Assembly: GCA_031258255.1 (NCBI GenBank)
Contig: JAIRNC010000127.1
Span: forward strand, 1 to 51,194
Source: Synergistaceae bacterium
GTDB lineage: Bacteria; Synergistota; Synergistia; Synergistales; Synergistaceae
Direction: 5' to 3'
Length of the DNA: 51,194 nt
A program made the position numbers and the translations under genes. Position 1 is the stretch's first letter. Each line of letters opens with the position of its first letter. The notes under the pieces were generated by a model, which worked only from the letters and a program-made list of their open reading frames with translations, did not search any database and was not told the DNA's origin. Below are positions 33,447-40,872 of the stretch, in pieces.

Positions 33447-33471
33447 AAGACGCTGCCCCTTTCAAAAAAAA

Positions 33472-33500
33472 TTCGCAATACGTTCTTTTAATGATATCAT
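33472..33500 (+). promoter_or_regulatory. Promoter of the HAD-hisC operon with palindromic -10
   Basis: TTCGCA (33472-33477), a 17-base spacer and TATCAT (33495-33500), preceded by TGA as an extended -10. ATGATATCAT (33491-33500) is a palindrome, so the same bases read as an extended -10 on minus towards hisZ. Confidence 0.5.
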
Positions 33501-33532
33501 GAAACACAGCTTATGGTACGGAGGTGTCAGGA

Positions 33533-34384
33533 ATGACATTCCAGGGCAATCGCGGGAAGGGCGGCACTGGCGGGGGGCTCGGAGTCGCTGGTTTCGCGCC
33601 AGACTGCCTGATCTTTGACGTGGACGGCGTCTTGATCGACTCATCCGCGTCGTATCAAGAGACTATCCGCATGGCCGTGGAGGGCGAGTGGGGGGCGGCT
33701 AGCCTCATCGTCGACGCACCAGGCTACTCCCCCGCGCTCAACACGGTTTTTAAGCGACACGGCGGCTTCAACGACGACGACCACATCGCCTGGGGGCTGC
33801 TCAACATCGCCGCGTCGAGGGATCCCGGCACCGGGCGGCTCTCTGAGTGCATCCCAGACCCAGGGGAGCTAGCGGCGATCATCCGCCCCTGCGGCGCCGG
33901 TTCAGCCAGGCGGTGGCTTGAGGAAAATTTCGCCGGCCGCTTCTCCCTCGGCCGCGTGGCCGACAGGTGCATGAAGATCTATCGCGGGAGCGACGGGCAG
34001 CCCGGCGCGTATGCCGCCGAGAAGCCCATGTTCGACGCCCACTGGCGCGACCTGCCCCTGCCCGTCTACGTGTTCACGGGGCGCGAATCGCGGGATTGGG
34101 AACTGGGCAAGGGCATACTTTCATGGGACGACTTCCCGGACGAGCGGGCAGTGACGAGCGACAGCGGGATGCTCAAGCCGTCGCCGGAGGGCCTGGAGTT
34201 CATCTGCCGGAGATTCGGGCACGCGTCTCCGCTCTTCTTCGGCGACACGGCCAGCGACAAAATGTCCTACGAGGCGTTCGGGAGGGGCAGGTTTGTCGCG
34301 ATAGGCAGCGTCTTGGGCAGCTGGGCGCCGAATTTCCCGTGCGTCCGGGACGCGCTCTCGAATCTGATCGGATGGAGGGGCTGA
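33533..34384 (+). CDS. HAD-superfamily phosphatase, candidate histidinol-phosphate phosphatase
   Basis: 283 residues. HAD motif I is LIFDVDGVLIDS (nucleophile D29 and D31 from this start), motif II lies in PVYVFTGRES, motif III Lys in SGMLKPSPEG, and motif IV in FFGDTASDKMSYEA, so all catalytic residues are present. The cap insert is long and not typical of phosphoglycolate phosphatases. hisC starts 2 bases after its stop, and the his operon diverges upstream, making histidinol-phosphate the leading substrate by context. Start choice: ATG 33533 has GGAGG 7-8 bases upstream; GTG 33524 overlaps that site. Confidence 0.8.
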   Translation: MTFQGNRGKGGTGGGLGVAGFAPDCLIFDVDGVLIDSSASYQETIRMAVEGEWGAASLIVDAPGYSPALNTVFKRHGGFNDDDHIAWGLLNIAASRDPGTGRLSECIPDPGELAAIIRPCGAGSARRWLEENFAGRFSLGRVADRCMKIYRGSDGQPGAYAAEKPMFDAHWRDLPLPVYVFTGRESRDWELGKGILSWDDFPDERAVTSDSGMLKPSPEGLEFICRRFGHASPLFFGDTASDKMSYEAFGRGRFVAIGSVLGSWAPNFPCVRDALSNLIGWRG

Positions 34385-34386
34385 CA

Positions 34387-35544
34387 ATGAAAAGCGATTT
34401 ACCTGACACTACAGAGATCTACTTTAAAAGGTTTCTGAGGCCCAACGCCTTAGCCCTGGACGGCTATTCGCCAGGGGCGCCCGCTGAGTCCGAGGACGCC
34501 GTTTTGCTGGGCGCCAACGAAAACTGCTTCGGGACGCCGCCAGCCGTCCTGAAGACCCTGCGGTCGCTCTTGTCCAGCCGCCCAAATGTCCACAGGTACC
34601 CTGACATGACGTGCGCCCGGCTCCGCGGCGCGCTCTCGCGAAAATACGGGCTGTCGCCGGAGTGCTTTCTCATCGGCAACGGACTCGACGACATCATAAA
34701 CACGCTCGCCCTCACCTTCCTTGACCCGGGCGACGACGTAATCGTCCCCGCCGCCACTTTCGTGGTCTATGCCTCGTCCGCCAGGATGATGGGCGCCACG
34801 CCCGTGTTCGTCCCCATGAGGGCCGACCTCTCCATAGACGTGGGCGCTTTAGCCGACGCCGTTACGAGCACCACGAAGATGATATTCCTCTGCAGCCCCA
34901 ACAACCCCACCGGAGCCGTGGTGACGCGCGGGGAATTCGAGTCCCTGCTCGAAAGGCTGTCCCTGATGCCGACGCGCCCGCTCCTCATAGTCGATCACGC
35001 CTACGCGGACTTCGTGGATCCGAAGCAGGATCACGCGGACGCCACGAGATATGTCTCCGATTTCAACAACGTGGCTGTGCTGCGGACCTTCTCCAAGATC
35101 TCAGGGCTCGCCGGGCTGCGAGCCGGATACATGATAGCCCACCCGAAGTGGATATCGCATATGTACCGCACGAGGCCCCCTTATACCGTAAACTCCCTGG
35201 CGCAGGCCGCTGCTGAGACGGACGTGACGGATCCTTCCGTCAGCGCGTTCAAGGAGAGGACAAGCGCAAGGATATCGAAAACCCGCCAGAAGCTCGAGGA
35301 TTTCCTGCGCATGAACGGCATACCCTACGTCCCGTCACACGCGAACTTCGTCTTCGCGTTCTACGGGATGCCCCACCCGGAGCTCCAGGACATCTCGCAG
35401 GAACTCCGCGCGAGAGGGATCCTGGTCCGCACGCTGCGGCATGACAGCGCGCCATGCGGGCTGAGGCTGACGGTCGGCACCCCTGCGGAAAACAGAAAAC
35501 TCATGTCCGCCATCGCGGAGATCATCGAGCAGAGGAGGAGTTAA
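34387..35544 (+). CDS. hisC: HisC, histidinol-phosphate aminotransferase
   Basis: 385 residues of the class I/II aminotransferase fold. The N-terminal LGANENCFGTPPAVL, CSPNNPTGAVV, DHAYADFVD and the PLP-lysine region LRTFSKISGLAGLRAGY are all clear, as is the C-terminal GLRLTVGTPAENRKL with the substrate-carboxylate Arg. It transaminates imidazole acetol phosphate. A larger frame to 33967 exists but lies inside the HAD gene; ATG 34387 fits the operon spacing of 2 bases and the GGAGGGG upstream. Confidence 0.93.
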   Translation: MKSDLPDTTEIYFKRFLRPNALALDGYSPGAPAESEDAVLLGANENCFGTPPAVLKTLRSLLSSRPNVHRYPDMTCARLRGALSRKYGLSPECFLIGNGLDDIINTLALTFLDPGDDVIVPAATFVVYASSARMMGATPVFVPMRADLSIDVGALADAVTSTTKMIFLCSPNNPTGAVVTRGEFESLLERLSLMPTRPLLIVDHAYADFVDPKQDHADATRYVSDFNNVAVLRTFSKISGLAGLRAGYMIAHPKWISHMYRTRPPYTVNSLAQAAAETDVTDPSVSAFKERTSARISKTRQKLEDFLRMNGIPYVPSHANFVFAFYGMPHPELQDISQELRARGILVRTLRHDSAPCGLRLTVGTPAENRKLMSAIAEIIEQRRS

Positions 35545-35547
35545 GAG

Positions 35548-36819
35548 ATGAGAACGACGCTGAAACCACAGACGGAGAACGCGCCAGCCAAGGTAAAGGA
35601 CGCGGGGCTGATAAGCCTCGTGAAGGGCGGGGACGCGGCGTACAACGCCAAATCCGGCGAGATCCTGCTGCTGCCGGGCGGTGCGCTCAGGCAGAGGGAG
35701 ATAAAGGAACGGCTGGCCGAGGCGCTCTTCGGTGGGGCGGCCCTCCAGCGCGTCGACTGCGGCAGCGACGAGGCCGTGTTCTCCCTGGCCGAGCGGTATG
35801 TCAGGGAGTGGCAGGACACGGCCACGGCATACGTCGACGACAGGGGCAGGGAGCTTCGGGTTTTGGGTTGGTCGAAGGACACGTCGGACGCAGGGCAAAA
35901 AACGTCGGAGATCATGGCGGCAGTATCGGGCGCGCTGGCGGACATCCCAGGCGCCGATGGATCGTCCTTCGTGGAGGAGACAACCCCTAGCTACAGGTCG
36001 TTTTCGCTCCTCTTCCCCTGCGAAGCGGGGTCGATAGGCGCAAGGCCAGGTTTCATCTGCAAATCCTGCGGCAAGCTGCTCCTGGCGGATTCGCCCTTTG
36101 AGTTCCGTCCCCCGCAGCCCAGCCAAGGCGAAGCGCCAGAGGATTTAAAGGATATCGAGACGCCCGGCGCCAACACGATAGCGGAGCTCTGCTCGCAGCT
36201 CGGCATAGACGTCACGCGGACGCTGAAGGCAATGCTGTACGTGGGTTCGAGGGATGAGACAGCGGAGCTCGTTCCCATAGCCTCGTTCGTCCGGGGGGAC
36301 TACAACGTCAGCATGAACAAACTATCTCGCTGGCTCTGGGACAGGCACGGGCTTTACAGCGTCCGCACAGCCGAGAAAAGTGAGCTGGCGCGGCTCTTCG
36401 GGGAAGTGGCGGGCTACTGCGGGCCGATTGGCCTCCCGGAGGGCGTCATCCTGGTCTGCGACAACAGCGTCCGCGACTCCAAGAACACGGTGGCCGGGGC
36501 GAACCGCCCTGGCTATCACCGCTCAGGCTGCTGTTACGGCAGGGATTTCACCTCAGACATCGCGGACATCGCCCTGAACGGCCAAGGCGCCCCCTGCCCC
36601 TGCGGCGGCTCTTTCGAGGCCGTCTCCATGCGAGAGGCTGGCACGATACAGTCTGGATTAGACCTGTATCGTGCCAGCCTCGACAGCAAAACCGTGACGC
36701 CCTTGCTGGACAAAAAACTATCTTACCGGGACAGGGAAGGCACCCACGAATACCCTGCCGTCTGGGGAGGCGTCATATCGACAGAAAGGATCCTCCTTGA
36801 AATCGGTTGCGAGCGGTAG
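35548..36819 (+). CDS. Prolyl-tRNA-synthetase-like protein with editing domain, lacking part of the catalytic core
   Basis: 423 residues. Residues 16-160 loosely follow the ProRS N-terminus (KDAGLISLVKGGDAAYN) but lack a recognisable motif 2. Residues 165-345 match the ProRS insertion (INS/YbaK) domain: CKSCG (171-174), the editing lysine in TRTLKAMLYV (K227), FVRGDYNVSMNKLSR, GYCGPIGLPEGV and VAGANRPGYH. CPCGG (350-354) and a remnant of motif 3 (WGGVISTERILLEIG) follow; the anticodon domain is missing. It is therefore not a working synthetase but may retain tRNA editing or another tRNA-linked role. It starts 3 bases after hisC, so it belongs to that operon. The gene contains a perfect 18-bp inverted repeat. 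Confidence 0.75.
   Translation: MRTTLKPQTENAPAKVKDAGLISLVKGGDAAYNAKSGEILLLPGGALRQREIKERLAEALFGGAALQRVDCGSDEAVFSLAERYVREWQDTATAYVDDRGRELRVLGWSKDTSDAGQKTSEIMAAVSGALADIPGADGSSFVEETTPSYRSFSLLFPCEAGSIGARPGFICKSCGKLLLADSPFEFRPPQPSQGEAPEDLKDIETPGANTIAELCSQLGIDVTRTLKAMLYVGSRDETAELVPIASFVRGDYNVSMNKLSRWLWDRHGLYSVRTAEKSELARLFGEVAGYCGPIGLPEGVILVCDNSVRDSKNTVAGANRPGYHRSGCCYGRDFTSDIADIALNGQGAPCPCGGSFEAVSMREAGTIQSGLDLYRASLDSKTVTPLLDKKLSYRDREGTHEYPAVWGGVISTERILLEIGCER
36634..36681. repeat. Perfect 18-bp inverted repeat inside the ProRS-like gene
   Basis: GAGGCTGGCACGATACAG (36634-36651) and CTGTATCGTGCCAGCCTC (36664-36681) pair without mismatch around a 12-base loop. The repeat is translated (within EAGTIQSGLDLYRASLD). 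It would form a very stable mRNA hairpin about 140 bases before the stop codon. Confidence 0.95.
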
Positions 36820-36820
36820 G

Positions 36821-37486
36821 CTATGCCATGTAATACTGCTTAATGGGGCGGCCCTTCGCCTGGTACTTATTTTTTACGTGGAGCTTGCCGGTATTCACAA
36901 GCGCTTCGCAATATTTGCGTACCGTTATCCGCGACACGCTCAACATACCCGCGATCTCGCCGGCAGACTGCGGCTCGTCGCCTTCCTCGATGAGCTGCAG
37001 CACCTTTTCGAGCATCTCGCTGTTCTTGATTGCCCCGGCGTTGATCTGCTGATGGTGCTCGCGCGGGAAGAAAATAGCATCGAGCTTTTCCTGCATAACC
37101 GGAAGTTCCAAGTCTTCGCTATAGATGGCTCTGTAGCGGAACATCTCAAGAGAATACCTCAGACGCTCCGTGGAGACTGGCCTCATGATCATGTCCCAGA
37201 CTCCGTGGGAGAGAGCTTCCTGCACTATCTCCCTGGACGGGTTTTCGACCAAAAGAAGGAGTTTCGCCTTTGTGCCGCAATCAGTGAGCTTGCGCCACTG
37301 ATCGACGTTAGCGGCCCCGCCTATCAGGACGAGATCCACAGGGATGACCTTCATTCGTTCGATAGCCGCGTCCACGTTGCTCACCTTGTCGACGACCAGA
37401 TAGTTGTCGAAGTACCGCATTACCTGGCCAATGTGGAAGAGTGAGAGTGGATCAGATTCAACTACCAGAAGATGTATCGGTTTCAT
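36821..37486 (-). CDS. Response-regulator-like transcription factor with degenerate receiver (CitB/DcuR type)
   Basis: 221 residues. The N-terminal receiver (1-120) begins HLLVVESDPLSLFHIG, but the phosphorylation-site strand reads VDLVLIGGAAN, with no Asp, and the usual Lys is Arg (MRPVS), so it is probably phosphorylation-independent. The C-terminal helix-turn-helix (SAGEIAGMLSVSRITVRKYCEALV, then KYQAKGRPIKQYYM) resembles the DcuR/CitB family controlling organic-acid use. No kinase is adjacent. It is convergent with the ProRS-like gene, with one base between the stop codons, and diverges from the M24 peptidase across an AT-rich 247-base region holding AAATACT repeats. Confidence 0.85.
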   Translation of the reverse strand: MKPIHLLVVESDPLSLFHIGQVMRYFDNYLVVDKVSNVDAAIERMKVIPVDLVLIGGAANVDQWRKLTDCGTKAKLLLLVENPSREIVQEALSHGVWDMIMRPVSTERLRYSLEMFRYRAIYSEDLELPVMQEKLDAIFFPREHHQQINAGAIKNSEMLEKVLQLIEEGDEPQSAGEIAGMLSVSRITVRKYCEALVNTGKLHVKNKYQAKGRPIKQYYMA

Positions 37487-37545
37487 TTAATTTCACCTCG
37501 CTTCTCATGTTGATTTTTCATGGGGAGATAATAACAGGTTATAAA

Positions 37546-37693
37546 AAATACTGGTAGGTGAAAACAACTAAAAGACAATTAATTCTTCGTAAATCATAGG
37601 TTTATGCGAAAACAAGTAATGAAAATTACGTATACACTAAGCAATGAGGGACTATGCCGCACAAAATACTACATAAATACTGCGTCAAATACT
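37546..37693. promoter_or_regulatory. AAATACT direct-repeat array between regulator and peptidase
   Basis: AAATACT occurs at 37546-37552, 37664-37670, 37675-37681 and 37687-37693. The last three are spaced 11 and 12 bases apart, about one helical turn, just upstream of the peptidase start region; a TATATT at 37709-37714 could be its -10. The AT-rich region contrasts with its neighbours. It is a candidate operator for the divergent regulator. Confidence 0.45.
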
Positions 37694-37733
37694 TAGTGGA
37701 GGGTATTGTATATTACTACTAGGAGGTACTGTG

Positions 37734-38837
37734 ATGATTAACAGGGAGAGGATCGAAAAACTAGCAGGGGAATTATCCAGGATGAAACTGGACGCGCTCT
37801 TCATGGGGCCGTCCACGGACCTGGAGTACCTGGCGGAGCTGAAGCTCTTCGCGGACGAGCGGGTGAAGGGCTTGATGGTGTCCCGGGAGGGCAGGTGCTT
37901 CGCGATGGTCCCCCGCATCTACAAGGAGGAGATGGCCGCCGCGCTGGGAGGAGCTGTCTCCTACAAGGTATGGGAGGACCACGAGGGCTTCGCGGGCGCG
38001 TGGGCGGACGGCTGCCGCGAGCTCGGGGCAGCAGGCGGGAGGATCGCCTTCAACGACGGCGTACGGGCCGTGGACCTGATAGACATGCGATCCGCTGTCG
38101 CCTTCGAGTGGGCGAACGGCGCGGAGACGCTTTCGCCGCTGCGCAGGAGGAAGGACGAAACGGAGCTGGGCTGCATGAGAAAAGCCAGCGAAATTGCCGA
38201 CAAGGTGATGGAGGGCCTGTCGAAATTCATCAGGGCGGGCATCACGGAAAAGAACGTGCATGACGAAATCCTGAGGCTATACGAGGAAAATGGCGCGGAG
38301 GGGCTGTCGTTCTCCCCCATCGTGGCGTCAGGCCCGGGCGGCTCCATGCCGCACTACACCGGCACGGACAGGACGCTCGGCGACGGGGACTTCATCGTCG
38401 TGGACACCGGGTGCAGGCACAGGGGCTACTGTTCGGACACGACGAGGACGTTCTGCCTGGGCGAGCCAGACGCCGAACAGCGCAAAATCTACGGCATCGT
38501 CCTGGAGGCACAGAAGGCAGGGGAGGCCGCCGTGCGCCCGGGGGCGACAGGGCAGGACGTCGACAGGGCTGCCCGGAAAGTGATAAACGACGCAGGATAC
38601 GGCCAGTATTTTCTGAACAGGGTGGGCCACGGCGTCGGGATCGCGATCCACGAGTCGCCGTACATGATAGAGGGCAACACGGCGCCGCTGGAACCGGGAA
38701 ACGTGTTCAGCGTGGAGCCGGGCATATACATCGAGGGCAAGTACGGCGTGCGCATCGAAAACCTCGTCGCGGTCAGGCCCGACGGCACCGGCGAGGCGCT
38801 GAACACGTTCACGAGGGATCTTATAGTCATAAAGTAA
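37734..38837 (+). CDS. M24-family Xaa-Pro peptidase
   Basis: 367 residues. The N-terminal creatinase-like domain (about 1-125) is followed by the pita-bread catalytic domain with all five metal ligands: VVDTG and YCSDTTRT (two Asp), GHGVG (His), SVEPGIY (Glu) and VRIENL (Glu). Family members release N-terminal residues before proline or cleave Xaa-Pro dipeptides; the assignment to aminopeptidase P or prolidase is not certain. Start choice: ATG 37734 gives 7-base spacing to AGGAGG, better than GTG 37731. A strong terminator follows. Confidence 0.9.
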   Translation: MINRERIEKLAGELSRMKLDALFMGPSTDLEYLAELKLFADERVKGLMVSREGRCFAMVPRIYKEEMAAALGGAVSYKVWEDHEGFAGAWADGCRELGAAGGRIAFNDGVRAVDLIDMRSAVAFEWANGAETLSPLRRRKDETELGCMRKASEIADKVMEGLSKFIRAGITEKNVHDEILRLYEENGAEGLSFSPIVASGPGGSMPHYTGTDRTLGDGDFIVVDTGCRHRGYCSDTTRTFCLGEPDAEQRKIYGIVLEAQKAGEAAVRPGATGQDVDRAARKVINDAGYGQYFLNRVGHGVGIAIHESPYMIEGNTAPLEPGNVFSVEPGIYIEGKYGVRIENLVAVRPDGTGEALNTFTRDLIVIK

Positions 38838-38860
38838 CGTTTCCGCTCGGCACGGAGACG

Positions 38861-38907
38861 AGGCACGGCGTCCTCAGACCATCTGCCGGATGCCGTGCCT
38901 TTGATTT
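38861..38907 (+). terminator. Rho-independent terminator after the M24 peptidase
   Basis: AGGCACGGCGTCC (38861-38873) pairs with GGATGCCGTGCCT (38888-38900), 13 pairs including one G-T, with a 14-base loop and TTGATTT after it. It also lies 12 bases beyond the convergent recQ stop and may serve both. Confidence 0.75.
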
Positions 38908-38918
38908 GCCGCGCTCCC

Positions 38919-40715
38919 TCAGGCGTTGCTTCTGATGACGCCGAGGAAGGCGTCGCCGTACTTCTCCAGCTTGGCGCGGCCTACGCCGGGGACGGACAGG
39001 AACTCATCCCTGTCTCTCGGGAGCATCTCGCACATGGCCTTCAGTGTGCTGTCCGAAAACACGACGTAGGGCGGCACCCCTTCCTCGGACGCGACGCGCC
39101 TCCTGAGGGCGCGCAGTTCCTCGAAGAGCGTCCCGACCTCTGCCAGGCTTGCGCTCTCCCGCTTACGGGCGGGCTTGTCCGCGTGATGCCTCATCATGAG
39201 GCGCGCACGGCCCTTGAGGAACGGGAACGTCCGCTCCGTGAATGAGAGCGTGGGGTACTCCCCATCCGCCTCTGCCAGGTAATTTCCGGCGACGAGGAAA
39301 TTTATCATGTCCTTGATGGCGTCCTTGCCGTATCCCTTCATCAATCCCCAGGTGGAAATTTTGTCCAACCCGAGCTGCAAGATCCTGTCCCTGCGGGATC
39401 CTCTGAGGACGTCCGCGACCATGGAGGCGCCGAACTTCAGGCCATCGGCCTGAACCCCCATGCGGTAGACGCATGAGAGGATCTTCTGCGCCTCTATCGT
39501 TATGTCGGAACGCTCCGTCACCGACGTGCAGTTGCCGCAGCCGCCGCACGATCCCTTTGCGTACCGCTCGCCGAAGTAGGCCAGTATGAAGGCCCTGAGG
39601 CAGCCGTCCGTGTTGCAGTAGTCGATCATGGAGCGCAGTTTCGCGTAACCAGAGCGCTTCGTCTCCGGGTCCTCCCCGCACGAGATCAGGTAGCGCGCCG
39701 TAGCGATGTCGCCCTTGCCGAAGAGCAGTATGCAGTCAGCGGGCGACCCGTCCCGCCCGGCGCGCCCCGCCTCCTGGTAGTAGCTGTCTATGCTGCCCGG
39801 CATGTTGTGGTGAATGACGTACCGCACGTTGGACTTGTCGATGCCCATGCCAAAGGCGTTGGTGGCCACCATCACGGTCGCCCTGTCGTGGATGAACGCG
39901 TCCTGGTTTTTCAGCCTCTCCGAATCGTCAAGGCCGGCGTGATACCTCACGGCGCTCACGCCGCTCTCCTTTAATTTGTTGCACACGTCCTCGACCGCCT
40001 TCCTGGTCGAGCAGTAGACTATCCCGGGCATCTGGGGGAATTTTTTGACGTAGCCCGTCAAGAAGCCCATCTTGTCAGCCGGGCTTTCCACCTGGAAAAA
40101 GAGGTTCTCCCGGTCGAAGCCGGTCACGACAGTGAAGGGGGACTCCAGCCCCAGCTGGCGGACGACATCGCCCCTCACATCCTCGGTGGCTGTGGCCGTG
40201 AACGCCGCCAAGACGGGCCGGTTCCTCATGGAGGACACGGCAGGCGCTATGTTCTGGTACGACGGGCGGAAGTCATGCCCCCACTGAGAGACGCAGTGCG
40301 CCTCGTCGACGACCACCATGGACACGTCCACCGACGACAGGAACTCGCGGAAGCCATCCCCGTCAAGGCGCTCAGGCGCTATATAAAGGAGTTTTACCGC
40401 CCCGCTTCTCACAGCGCGGAACATATCGAGGACGCCGTCCCACTGCATGGAGCTGTTTATGGCCCCCGCAGGCACGCCGTTCTGGCGCAGGGCGTCCACC
40501 TGATCCTTCATGAGGGATATGAGCGGCGATATCACCAAGGACACGCCACCGTTCATGATAGCCGGTATCTGATAGCATATCGACTTCCCCGCGCCGGTGG
40601 GCATTATGCCGAACACGTCCCGCCCCGACAGCGCCTCGTTTATGATCTCCTCCTGCCCTGCCCTGAAAGAGGAATATCCGAAGACGCCCTTTAGGACGTC
40701 TACCGGCCTTGGCAT
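38919..40715 (-). CDS. recQ: ATP-dependent DNA helicase RecQ
   Basis: 598 residues, the full E. coli-type architecture. The helicase core shows Walker A PTGAGKS (39-45), DEAHCVSQWGHDFRP and motif VI QEAGRAGRDG. The zinc-binding Cys region (CNTDGCLRAFILAYFGE to CGGCGNC) and winged-helix RQC domain follow, and a C-terminal HRDC domain ends EFLSVPGVGRAKLEKYGDAF. RecQ unwinds DNA in recombination and fork repair. It stands alone and converges on the peptidase gene. Confidence 0.96.
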   Translation of the reverse strand: MPRPVDVLKGVFGYSSFRAGQEEIINEALSGRDVFGIMPTGAGKSICYQIPAIMNGGVSLVISPLISLMKDQVDALRQNGVPAGAINSSMQWDGVLDMFRAVRSGAVKLLYIAPERLDGDGFREFLSSVDVSMVVVDEAHCVSQWGHDFRPSYQNIAPAVSSMRNRPVLAAFTATATEDVRGDVVRQLGLESPFTVVTGFDRENLFFQVESPADKMGFLTGYVKKFPQMPGIVYCSTRKAVEDVCNKLKESGVSAVRYHAGLDDSERLKNQDAFIHDRATVMVATNAFGMGIDKSNVRYVIHHNMPGSIDSYYQEAGRAGRDGSPADCILLFGKGDIATARYLISCGEDPETKRSGYAKLRSMIDYCNTDGCLRAFILAYFGERYAKGSCGGCGNCTSVTERSDITIEAQKILSCVYRMGVQADGLKFGASMVADVLRGSRRDRILQLGLDKISTWGLMKGYGKDAIKDMINFLVAGNYLAEADGEYPTLSFTERTFPFLKGRARLMMRHHADKPARKRESASLAEVGTLFEELRALRRRVASEEGVPPYVVFSDSTLKAMCEMLPRDRDEFLSVPGVGRAKLEKYGDAFLGVIRSNA

Positions 40716-40839
40716 GACTCTTCAGCCCCGGCAGACGTTTCCTCATGTTTTCGCATGGATCATCACCCCAAGCCGAGTATATACGCGACGGATTTAAGGG
40801 TCAACGCGAGTGTGCCGTGCCAAATCGGAGAAAACCCTG

Positions 40840-40872
40840 AAAAATCCGCCTTGGGGCAGACCGGCGGCGGAT
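40840..40872 (-). terminator. Rho-independent terminator of the luxR gene
   Basis: On minus: ATCCGCC, a 15-base loop, GGCGGAT, then TTTT (40872 to 40840). The hairpin begins at the luxR stop codon. Confidence 0.65.

Noticed and set aside
33967-34386. N-terminal extension of HisC through the HAD gene
   Set aside because: The extension is an out-of-frame reading of the HAD gene; ATG 34387 has a Shine-Dalgarno and gives normal HisC length.
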